From positions 1-21,233 of the forward strand of contig QZKK01000176.1 of NCBI GenBank assembly GCA_003599475.1: a stretch of 21,233 bases of DNA, given 5' to 3'. This document shows positions 1-6,290 of the stretch, one piece after another; positions within the stretch are counted from its first letter, which is position 1, and each line of letters opens with the position of its first letter. The notes under the pieces are model-generated. The model was not told the DNA's origin and did no database searches. It saw only the letters and a list, made by a program, of their open reading frames with translations. This DNA comes from Desulfobacteraceae bacterium. GTDB taxonomy: Bacteria; Desulfobacterota; Desulfobacteria; Desulfobacterales; SURF-15. The position numbers were made by a program, and so were the translations under genes.

Positions 1-45
1 TGCAGTGCGCAGTCGCCGTCCCAACTCTTGCGGCGAGACGGTCAT
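1..45 (-). CDS. 5' end of a leftward gene, possibly an HTH regulator (partial)
   Basis: Only the first 15 codons are inside the window. The minus strand reads MTVSPQELGRRLRTA from an ATG at 43-45. The start is well supported: a strong Shine-Dalgarno sequence (AGGAGG) lies just upstream, and a good promoter lies further up (102-130). The string ELGRRLRTA resembles the first helix of many XRE/Cro-type helix-turn-helix proteins, which often begin this way before an ARE..GLTQ turn, but that continuation is off the edge. A small inverted repeat covers the ribosome binding site, as expected for an autoregulated DNA-binding protein. That a gene starts here is fairly sure; its function is a guess. 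Confidence 0.5.
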   Translation of the reverse strand, partial: MTVSPQELGRRLRTA

Positions 46-54
46 GACCACCTC

Positions 55-68
55 CTAAAGCCCTTTAG
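55..68. promoter_or_regulatory. Inverted repeat over the ribosome binding site, possible operator
   Basis: CTAAAG-CC-CTTTAG is a perfect 6-bp inverted repeat with a 2-nt spacer. On the minus strand it overlaps the AGGAGG ribosome binding site of the gene at the left edge and lies downstream of its promoter. It could be an autoregulatory operator or a small RNA hairpin that hides the ribosome binding site. This is inference from position only. Confidence 0.4.
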
Positions 69-101
69 AGGCTACTTTTTCGTTTTATCTTGTATGGCCC
101 C

Positions 102-130
102 AATTTAGGATACCGAACATATATTGTCAA
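102..130 (-). promoter_or_regulatory. Sigma-70-type promoter for the left-edge gene
   Basis: On the minus strand a perfect -35 box TTGACA (125-130) is followed by a 17-nt spacer and a -10 box TAAATT (102-107, four of six matches). Transcription would start near 95, giving a leader of about 50 nt before the ATG at 45. Confidence 0.5.
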
Positions 131-403
131 TAAAAAACTTCAACCGTTTAAAATTCGAACAAAGACTTAACAAACCGCAACAGCAGATGAATTGCTGCAT
201 AGCCTTTTCGGAGCGCATTGGGCTTCGCCATTGGCTACGACCCAACACGGCTGAGATCGCGATTGCGAGTCATCCCGCCGTTGGCGGGATTAGCGAGCGA
301 TCGAAAAACGGATAGAATTCATTACGGCAGAATCCCACCTCGGGCGGAACCGCGGCTTAATACAGGGAGTTCTCTGTTGATCATCTGATTATGCCCCCCT
401 CTA
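131..403. other. Intergenic stretch with no convincing gene
   Basis: No coding sequence is supported here. A plus-strand open frame (about 63 codons, 124-315) has no ribosome binding site and no recognisable protein. A weak plus-strand promoter-like pair, TTGTCA (124-129) and TTTAAA (147-152) 17 nt apart, overlaps the leftward promoter. Nothing obvious lies directly downstream of it. The stretch also holds the hairpin described at 272-290. Confidence 0.4.
272..290. repeat. Perfect 8-bp stem hairpin
   Basis: ATCCCGCC, a GTT loop and GGCGGGAT form a perfect 8-bp GC-rich stem with a 3-nt loop. No T-tract follows on either strand, so it is not a classical terminator. It may be part of a degenerate REP-like element, since the flanks carry partly complementary GCGA/TCGC-rich sequence. 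Confidence 0.5.
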
Positions 404-562
404 TCAGCTTTTTGCCTGTTCAGTCGTTCGGTATTTTGGGTTGGGGTTTTTGGGATTTTCCGGATCGGTCGTTTCGATCAAGCCCATTTCGAGCAAAGGC
501 GAAATGATCCCGCGCCGGAACATGATGTTGATTCGAGCGGCTTCCTTCCTCTTCTTGAAACA
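404..562 (-). pseudogene. Orphaned C-terminal winged-helix fragment of a RecG-like/AlbA-type regulator
   Basis: The minus strand reads in frame to a TGA at 404-406. The last ~50 residues (FRRGIISPLLEMGLIE, then TTDPENPKNPNPKYRTTEQ) match the pattern of the C-terminal winged helix found at the end of COG2865-type 'RecG-like'/AlbA-domain DNA-binding regulators. That domain typically reads as a run like YLxPLLExGLIExTIPDKPxSxxQKYRLT. The frame is closed by a stop at 614-616, and nothing upstream resembles the AlbA_2 or HATPase_c_4 parts of those roughly 400-500 residue proteins. The exact upstream limit of the remnant is unclear. An in-frame ATG at 521-523 has no good ribosome binding site. It reads best as the tail of a gene whose front was deleted. 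The family assignment is from memory of the motif. Confidence 0.5.
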
Positions 563-657
563 GTCCCGGTTTGACAGGTCTGGAAGTGGGGAGTCGGTTG
601 GTTGCGGCCGGTTTTAGAGGGATGACCCTCGAAAAAGCTTAAGGAGAGGCTGAGTGC

Positions 658-789
658 ATGGCCAAAATCGGACGAAACGATCCCTGCCCATGCGGCAGCG
701 GAAAAAAGTACAAGCGATGCTGCCTGAACAAGGCGGCCCTTCTGTCCGGATTCACCCAGGACCCTGAGGGCACCATCCTCTGGCAGTGA
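658..789 (+). CDS. SEC-C motif zinc-binding miniprotein
   Basis: This short gene encodes 43 residues beginning [20 protein letters not shown] and then CCLNK. The SEC-C signature is complete: a C-x-C pair (C10, C12), the GSGKKYK loop, and a second Cys pair (C21, C22) that together bind one zinc ion. In SecA, SEC-C is the C-terminal tail that contacts SecB and ribosomes; in small free-standing proteins its role is usually unknown. The start is backed by AAGGAG at 641-646, about 11 nt before the ATG. After the motif there are only about 20 residues (ending GTILWQ), so the protein is essentially just the motif. The gene converges on the peptidase gene, with 10 bp between the two stops. It is very likely real; its function is unassigned. 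Confidence 0.8.
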   Translation: MAKIGRNDPCPCGSGKKYKRCCLNKAALLSGFTQDPEGTILWQ

Positions 790-799
790 AGCAAAATCC

Positions 800-1996
800 T
801 CAGAGGATGACCACTTCATCCGGAAACTGCGTCAAGCGCTGCAGGCCGTCTCTTGTAACCACATGCGTATTTTCGATTCCGACGACCCCGATGCCGGGAA
901 AAACCAGCTTCGGCTCCAGAGCGATCACCATCCCCTCCTGCAGAGGCGTCTTACCCTTTTCCCCCAGAACCGGATATTCGTCCAGCTCAAGCCCGATCCC
1001 ATGCCCGACGAAACGGACCCGCTGCGCATCGGCCCCCATGAAAAATTCTCCGTACCCCCGGTCTGCGGCAAAAGAGACGGCCGCCTCGTACAGGCTGCCG
1101 GAAGAAACGCCCGGTTTCGCGGACTTCATCAGCATCTCCTGTAAGGTCAGCATGGCTTCATGCGCGGCAAGAAGGTCCCGGGAGAGCCCTTTGAGCGCAA
1201 AGATACGGGTATGATCGGCGAGATAACCGTTGTGGATGAAAACGTAATCGAGCAGGATGGGCTCGTTTGCCCTTACGGTTCGAAACCCCGGCCCTTGTGG
1301 ATGCGACCGGCCCAGCCCTGTACCCCCTGTCGGTGAGGCCGGAAAGCTCGCTACGGCTGCAGAAGGGCCTGCCATCATGTGGCCGTAGAAGGTTTCTCCG
1401 CCCCACATCCGCATCCGTACAAGCCCCTGGTGCCCGAGCCTTCTTGCTTCCGCCTCGATTCTTCCGGCCAGGCTCACCTCCGATTCGCCTTCTTTCAATA
1501 TATCCCTGGCAGCCATGGCCACCCGATCGGCCAGTCGGGAGGCTTCCCGGATCATTTCGATTTCAAACGGCGATTTTATCGATCGGATCTCCCGGACGGC
1601 ACCGGAGACATCTTCAAAGGAGGCTTCTTTAAATATCTCGCGGCAGGCAAAGTAGAGGTTTACAGGGAGAACATCGTATTCCAGGCCCAGCCGCTGCGGG
1701 AGATCATAACCGTTTTTCCGGAGAATTTCCGGCATCTCTTTCGGGTTTTCGATTCCGACGATCGAATGGATCGGAGATTCCGTACGTGCCCGCTGGAAAT
1801 GACGGCGCACCATCAACAGAGGGTCTCTGTCCGCCGGGATGAAGAGGTAGGCCTGCTGCACCGTGCCCGCAAAATAGAGCAGGTCGGCTTTCTGAAGGAT
1901 GAGGGCCGCATCGATTTTGCGCTGCAGAAGATGCTTCTGAAGGTTTAAGATCCGCCGTGGAATTTCCCCCCTAGAAGGCAGCGCTTCCATCTTCAC
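800..1996 (-). CDS. M24-family (Xaa-Pro aminopeptidase/prolidase-like) metallopeptidase
   Basis: The predicted 398-residue cytoplasmic enzyme should cleave Xaa-Pro bonds at peptide N-termini using a dinuclear metal centre. An N-terminal creatinase-type domain (about 15-145) precedes the pita-bread catalytic domain (about 148-390). All five M24 metal ligands are visible: D250 (PILLDY), D261 (YLADHTR), H332 (VGHGIG), E361 (IALEPK) and E375 (GIENTH). There is no signal peptide. The GTG at 1994-1996 overlaps the end of oppF by 26 nt; an ATG two codons later (1988-1990) is an alternative start. Being last in the peptide-import operon and translationally overlapping it, the enzyme probably trims imported peptides. 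Whether it prefers dipeptides (prolidase) or longer peptides (aminopeptidase P) cannot be told from sequence. Confidence 0.9.
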   Translation of the reverse strand: MKMEALPSRGEIPRRILNLQKHLLQRKIDAALILQKADLLYFAGTVQQAYLFIPADRDPLLMVRRHFQRARTESPIHSIVGIENPKEMPEILRKNGYDLPQRLGLEYDVLPVNLYFACREIFKEASFEDVSGAVREIRSIKSPFEIEMIREASRLADRVAMAARDILKEGESEVSLAGRIEAEARRLGHQGLVRMRMWGGETFYGHMMAGPSAAVASFPASPTGGTGLGRSHPQGPGFRTVRANEPILLDYVFIHNGYLADHTRIFALKGLSRDLLAAHEAMLTLQEMLMKSAKPGVSSGSLYEAAVSFAADRGYGEFFMGADAQRVRFVGHGIGLELDEYPVLGEKGKTPLQEGMVIALEPKLVFPGIGVVGIENTHVVTRDGLQRLTQFPDEVVIL

Positions 1997-2999
1997 CCAT
2001 TTTCCAGCACCGGACCCAGTGGTTCTTTTCGACCTCGATAAGATCGGTGTTTTCTTTCCGGCACGGGTCGTCCTTCCGTTCGCAGACCGGTTCGAAGCTG
2101 CATCTTTCCCCCTGTCCCTCTCCGGTCGGGGTGTTGCGCCGGCCGGAAGAAACGGAATCGGGCCTGCCCTCCTTTATTTCATGTTCGCTGTCATCCGCCG
2201 CGTCCGGAATTGCAGCCAGCAGCGAGAGCGTATAGGGGTGGCGAGGGCGGTCGAAGAGCATCTCGGAAGGCGCATGCTCCAGGATGCGTCCTTTATACAT
2301 GACCGAAACGGCGCTGCAAAGATAACCGACCACATTGAGATCGTGCGAGATGAAGAGATAGCTCAATCCGAGCTGATCCTGAAGATCTTTCAGCAGGTTG
2401 ATGATCTGGGCCTGAATGGACACATCCAGGGCTGAAATCGGTTCGTCGCAGATGATCAGGGATGGTTCGACGCTCAGGGCGCGGGCGATGCCGATCCGCT
2501 GCCGCTGGCCCCCGCTGAATTCGTGCGGATAACGACCCGCGCTATCGGGCGACATCCCGACCATCCTGAGCAGTTTTTCGATGCGGTCCCGGCGTTCGGT
2601 CTTCGGAACCTCAAACGTTCGGAGCCCCTCCTCGATCGATTGACCGATCTTCATTCTCGGGTTTAAGGATCCGTAAGGGTCCTGGAAGATGATTTGCATC
2701 TCCTTACGGAGCGGTTTCATTTCATTTTCCGTGTAATCGCTGATGTCGCGCCCTTTGTAAACGATCCTTCCCTCATCGGGTTCGATCAGCCGGAGTACGG
2801 TTCGCGCAACCGTCGATTTACCGCATCCGCTCTCTCCCACCAGCCCGAGCGTCTGTCCCGGTGCAACCGAAAAGTCGACCCCGTCCACGGCCTTGATCCA
2901 ATCGACGACGCGCTGAAAAAAGCCTTTCCGGACCGGAAAATATTTTTTCAGGTTCTCGACGTGCAGGATCGCGTTTTCACTTTGATCTATCGGCACCAT
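1971..2999 (-). CDS. oppF: Oligopeptide/dipeptide ABC transporter ATPase, OppF/DppF type
   Basis: This is one of the two nucleotide-binding subunits that power peptide import. Of its 342 residues, the Walker A motif GESGCGKS is at 55-62, the Q-loop is at IIFQDP (about 103-108), the signature FSGGQRQRI is at 161-169, Walker B LIICDEP is at 181-187 and the switch His is in FISHD. The C-terminal oligopeptide-type extension is present, with a Cys cluster (RCSFEPVCERKDDPC). The N-terminal KKYFPVRKGFFQR stretch followed by IKAVDGVDF is typical of OppF rather than OppD. The start overlaps the end of oppD by 13 nt, suggesting translational coupling. The substrate (oligopeptide, dipeptide or another SBP_bac_5 ligand) is not fixed by this subunit. 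Confidence 0.93.
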   Translation of the reverse strand: MVPIDQSENAILHVENLKKYFPVRKGFFQRVVDWIKAVDGVDFSVAPGQTLGLVGESGCGKSTVARTVLRLIEPDEGRIVYKGRDISDYTENEMKPLRKEMQIIFQDPYGSLNPRMKIGQSIEEGLRTFEVPKTERRDRIEKLLRMVGMSPDSAGRYPHEFSGGQRQRIGIARALSVEPSLIICDEPISALDVSIQAQIINLLKDLQDQLGLSYLFISHDLNVVGYLCSAVSVMYKGRILEHAPSEMLFDRPRHPYTLSLLAAIPDAADDSEHEIKEGRPDSVSSGRRNTPTGEGQGERCSFEPVCERKDDPCRKENTDLIEVEKNHWVRCWKMGEDGSAAF

Positions 3000-4000
3000 T
3001 CCACTTTTTTCGTATCCTCATCGTAGAGAACGGGGCACCGGGCAAGGTGTCCCTCTCCATAGTCGCAGAGTCCGGGATAATCGACTTTGCATTTGTGCAT
3101 GGCGTACCGGCACCTGGGATGAAACGGGCATCCTGAAGGCCTGTAAGCGGGGTTTGGAACGGATCCGGGGATGCTGTAAAGCCTCTTTCCTCTTTTGTGG
3201 CGGCTGGGAAGGGAATCGAGCAGGGCAATCGCATAGGGGTGCCGGGCATTCTTGAATATGTGCGCTTTTTGCCCCTGCTCGGCCACGACTCCGGCATACA
3301 TCACATAGACCCGTTCGGCGACGTCCGCAACCACTCCGAGATCGTGAGTGATATAGAGTACGGACATTCCATGCGCGGCCTGGAGCGATTTGAACAATTT
3401 CAGGATCTGGGCCTGAACCGTTACATCGAGAGCGGTGGTCGGCTCGTCGGCGATGATCAGATCCGGTTCACACGAGAGGGCAATCGCGATCATGACCCGC
3501 TGCCGCTGACCGCCGCTGAGTTCGTGAGGGTAGGCGCCGTAGCGCTCCTCCGGGGAGGGGATTCCAACGTCTTTGAGAAGCTGGATGCAACGCAACCGGA
3601 TCTGCTCGTCGGACATTTTCTTGTGTGTTCGGATCGTTTCCGCGATCTGTTCGCCGATGGGAAAGACGGGGTTGAGCGATGTGAGCGGCTCCTGAAAGAT
3701 CATCGCGATGCGGTTTCCTCTGATGTGCTGCATCTGTTCATCGTCCATTTCCATCAGGTTCATCCCGTCGAACAGGATCCGCCCGCCTGCAATCTCCCCC
3801 GGAGGCTGCGGGATCAAACCGAGCACAGCCAATGCGGAAACGGTCTTTCCGCAACCGGATTCCCCCACCAGGCAAACCGTCTCCTTCCGTCCGACCTGGT
3901 AGCCGACCCCGTCGACCGCCTTTGCCACCGCATCCCGGGTATGGAAATAGACCTTGAGGTCCTCGACGGAGAGAAGGATATCTGTATTTTCTCTATTCAT
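2987..4000 (-). CDS. oppD: Oligopeptide/dipeptide ABC transporter ATPase, OppD/DppD type
   Basis: This is the second nucleotide-binding subunit of the importer, 337 residues long. Walker A GESGCGKT is at 46-53, signature LSGGQRQRV at 161-169, Walker B LIIADEP at 181-187, and the switch histidine is H219 (YITHD). The C-terminal region holds cysteines C291, C297, C304 and C312 in the spacing of OppD/DppD tails. In some family members this cluster binds an iron-sulfur centre; that it does so here is inference. The ATG at 3998-4000 lies after the 134-bp repeat element that separates this gene from oppC, so the ATPase genes may be expressed at a level different from the permease genes. The end overlaps oppF. 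Confidence 0.93.
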   Translation of the reverse strand: MNRENTDILLSVEDLKVYFHTRDAVAKAVDGVGYQVGRKETVCLVGESGCGKTVSALAVLGLIPQPPGEIAGGRILFDGMNLMEMDDEQMQHIRGNRIAMIFQEPLTSLNPVFPIGEQIAETIRTHKKMSDEQIRLRCIQLLKDVGIPSPEERYGAYPHELSGGQRQRVMIAIALSCEPDLIIADEPTTALDVTVQAQILKLFKSLQAAHGMSVLYITHDLGVVADVAERVYVMYAGVVAEQGQKAHIFKNARHPYAIALLDSLPSRHKRGKRLYSIPGSVPNPAYRPSGCPFHPRCRYAMHKCKVDYPGLCDYGEGHLARCPVLYDEDTKKVEWCR

Positions 4001-4032
4001 AGGATGATTCGTTTAAAATTCAAAATGAGCTA

Positions 4033-4166
4033 AAATGACTAAAATGAACTAAAATGTCGTCATGCCGGACTCGATCCCCGCTGAAGTCGGGGTTTCCGCC
4101 GGAATGACAGAGCGTAGGAGTCTTTATTTTAGGCATTTCAGCTCAATTTAGGCATTTTAGTCATTT
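4033..4166. repeat. Palindromic repeat element inserted between oppC and oppD
   Basis: The ends are perfect 14-bp inverted repeats: AAATGACTAAAATG at 4033-4046 and its reverse complement at 4153-4166, which abuts the oppC stop codon. Next to each end are imperfect direct copies of a ~10-bp unit containing CTAAAATG. The core (4059-4108) is a second inverted repeat with ends GTCATgCCGG/CCGGaATGAC and an inner hairpin CCCCG (4076-4080) / CGGGG (4088-4092). No open frame is present. It looks like a miniature, non-coding repeat element of the REP/BIME or MITE kind. In the operon mRNA it would fold into a long stem. Confidence 0.7.
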
Positions 4167-5324
4167 CTAGTGTCTTTCCCTCAACTTCGGATTCAGCACG
4201 TCTCTGAGCCCCTCGCCGAAAAGGTTGAACGACAGAACGACCACCAGAATGGCAATTCCGGGAATAAACGTCAGCCACGGGGCGTCGATGATAAACCGTT
4301 TCCCGTCCGATAGAATATTTCCCCATGTGGCATGAGGCGGGGGGACGCCGAAGCCCAGAAAACTCAGACCCGCCTCCGTCAGTATCGCACTGGCGATTCC
4401 GATGGTTGCGGATACCAAAACCGGAGCGATGGCGTTTGGCATCATATGCCGGAAGATGATGCGAAAGTGATCTATCCCCAGTGCTCTGGCGGCCATGACG
4501 AAATCCTGTTCCCGCAGGGAGAGAAACTCCGCCCGCACAAAACGCGTTGTTCCCATCCAACTGGTCAGGCCGATGACGATCATGATGTTGTATATGCTGG
4601 CCGGCAGCAGCGCGACAACGGTAAGGATGAGAAAAAAGCTCGGGAAACAGAGCATGATATCCACCAGCCGCATGATCAGGGTATCCATTTTGAAGGTCGG
4701 GATTCCCAGTGCAGACATCCATTTGGGAGAAGGATTCCGCGCATCATACCGGTAGGTCAGGACGGCGACCGCCGCAGCCGCGACGATCATCACGATTCCG
4801 GCTGCGGCCGATGTCTGGACCGCTAAAATCCCGCCGGAAAGAAAGAGCACGATCCAGGTCAGATGACCCAGTCGAATCGAACGCTGGCCGTAAAATCCGG
4901 CGATTCCCCCCATGAAGATCCCCACCAGAACGGATATTCCGACGGCGACAAACCCGACGGTCAGCGATACCCAGGCCCCCTGCAGCATCCTGGCGAAAAT
5001 GTCCCGGCCCAGGTCGTCGGTTCCAAACGGGTACATGCCAAGGGCCGGCACCTCTTCGGGCCGCAGCGTGCGCAAGTTCGGGCGCGCAAGCGGCGGCTTC
5101 AGTTTTTCCTCCAGACGAACCATGGACGGGTCCAGGATCGGGCTGGTTCCGCTTGTCAGGAAAAGCCCGGCCAAAGCAGTCGAAAAAAACAGGAGGAAAA
5201 TGCACATGCCGGCGATCGCCAGCCGGTTTTCCCTGAAGACGAGCCAAAATTCCTGCAGGCGCGTCCGCTTCGGAGCGGTCGGCTCCTCCAGCGGGATGAT
5301 GTGTTCCGAACCAATTTCTTCCAT
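4167..5324 (-). CDS. oppC: Oligopeptide/dipeptide ABC transporter permease, OppC/DppC type, with an extra membrane insertion
   Basis: Inner-membrane permease subunit pairing with OppB. It has 385 residues, where OppC is usually about 280-310. A cytoplasmic N-terminus and first membrane helix (about 35-57) are followed by the family motif YPFGTDDLGRDIFARM (98-113). The EAA loop contacting the ATPases is at about 275-297 (FVMAARALGIDHFR..FRHMMPN), and SFLGFGVPPP at 321-330 is also typical. The odd part is about 60 residues inserted between GFYG (143-146) and DTLIMRLVD (214-222), positions that are nearly adjacent in ordinary OppC proteins. The insertion is very hydrophobic and could add two membrane helices plus a short polar loop. 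The start codon shares one base with the oppB stop (TAATG), so the pair is translationally coupled. Confidence 0.92.
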   Translation of the reverse strand: MEEIGSEHIIPLEEPTAPKRTRLQEFWLVFRENRLAIAGMCIFLLFFSTALAGLFLTSGTSPILDPSMVRLEEKLKPPLARPNLRTLRPEEVPALGMYPFGTDDLGRDIFARMLQGAWVSLTVGFVAVGISVLVGIFMGGIAGFYGQRSIRLGHLTWIVLFLSGGILAVQTSAAAGIVMIVAAAAVAVLTYRYDARNPSPKWMSALGIPTFKMDTLIMRLVDIMLCFPSFFLILTVVALLPASIYNIMIVIGLTSWMGTTRFVRAEFLSLREQDFVMAARALGIDHFRIIFRHMMPNAIAPVLVSATIGIASAILTEAGLSFLGFGVPPPHATWGNILSDGKRFIIDAPWLTFIPGIAILVVVLSFNLFGEGLRDVLNPKLRERH

Positions 5325-6283
5325 TACAACCGTATCCTCGGGTCGACCACAAGGTAGAGCAGATCCGACAGAAAAGTGCCGATGAGCACCAGAACGGCGG
5401 ACACAAAGTTTACCGTCAGAATCACCGGATAGTCCCTCGCGAGAATCGCCTCGTAAGCCATCCTTCCCATGCCTGGCCAGGAAAAGATCGATTCGATGAT
5501 GACCGATCCTCCGATCAGACCGGGAAGGATCAGCCCGAACATGGTTACAAAGGGAAGAAGCGCATTCCGCAGCGCATGCTTGTAATGAACCTGTTCGGGA
5601 GGAAGGCCCTTGGCCCTGGCGGTGCGGACGTAATCGGCCCCCTCCACTTCCAGCATCTGGCTTCTCACATACCGGGAGAGTACGGCGATGCCGCCGACGG
5701 CGGCAAGCACAGACGGAATGAGAAGATGCCAGATCCGGTCCATGATCTGATAGAGCAGCGGTGCATTGGCCATGCCGTAAGTCTCCATTCCGATCACAGG
5801 CACATGGAACTGCGTCACCACCGCGAGGATCAGGATATAGGCGAAAAAGAATCCCGGAATGGAAATCAGAAAATAGGCGAGAAACGTCGTGCTCCGGTCG
5901 AACAAATGCCCCCGGAGGAGGGCCGAACGAATCCCGACGGGGAAAGAGAGCGTCCAGGTCAGAATGGTTCCGACGATGAACAGCGGCAGGCTGTTTAGAA
6001 ATCGCTCCCAGATCTTGCCCAGAACGGATTGGTTGTCCTTCCAGGATACGGTCTTTCCGGTGAAAAGGTCTCTATAGAAATAGAGGTACTGCACATACAG
6101 CGGCTTGTCCAGGTTGAACGCCTTGCGAAACCTTTCCACCATCTCGGGCGTGAATTTCGGGTTCAACGGATCGACCTGGCTCGGTTTGCCGGGTGCCAGA
6201 TGGACGATGGAGAAGGAGATGATCGAAACGAAAAAGAGGGTAACGATCTTCTGAACGATGCTGCGCCCGATAAAGGATACCAT
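5324..6283 (-). CDS. oppB: Oligopeptide/dipeptide ABC transporter permease, OppB/DppB type
   Basis: Inner-membrane permease of 319 residues, the normal length for OppB. The first helix is within residues 8-29 and is followed by the typical family region ending in FNLDKPLYVQYLYF. The BPD_transp_1 domain fills the C-terminal two thirds. The EAA motif is at YVRTARAKGLPPEQVHYKHA, followed by LRNALLP, and the last helix ends in DPRIRL as in most family members. It starts 7 bp after the oppA stop, and its stop overlaps the oppC start by one base, so it sits in the middle of a tight oppABC block. Confidence 0.94.
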   Translation of the reverse strand: MVSFIGRSIVQKIVTLFFVSIISFSIVHLAPGKPSQVDPLNPKFTPEMVERFRKAFNLDKPLYVQYLYFYRDLFTGKTVSWKDNQSVLGKIWERFLNSLPLFIVGTILTWTLSFPVGIRSALLRGHLFDRSTTFLAYFLISIPGFFFAYILILAVVTQFHVPVIGMETYGMANAPLLYQIMDRIWHLLIPSVLAAVGGIAVLSRYVRSQMLEVEGADYVRTARAKGLPPEQVHYKHALRNALLPFVTMFGLILPGLIGGSVIIESIFSWPGMGRMAYEAILARDYPVILTVNFVSAVLVLIGTFLSDLLYLVVDPRIRL

Positions 6284-6290
6284 CTCTTTT

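Noticed and set aside
124..315. Plus-strand open frame of 63 codons near the left edge
   Set aside because: No ribosome binding site, no recognisable protein features, and it reads through a GC-rich hairpin.
478..819. 113-codon minus-strand open frame over the SEC-C gene
   Set aside because: It is antisense to a complete zinc motif with its own ribosome binding site, and the winged-helix fragment is in a different frame.
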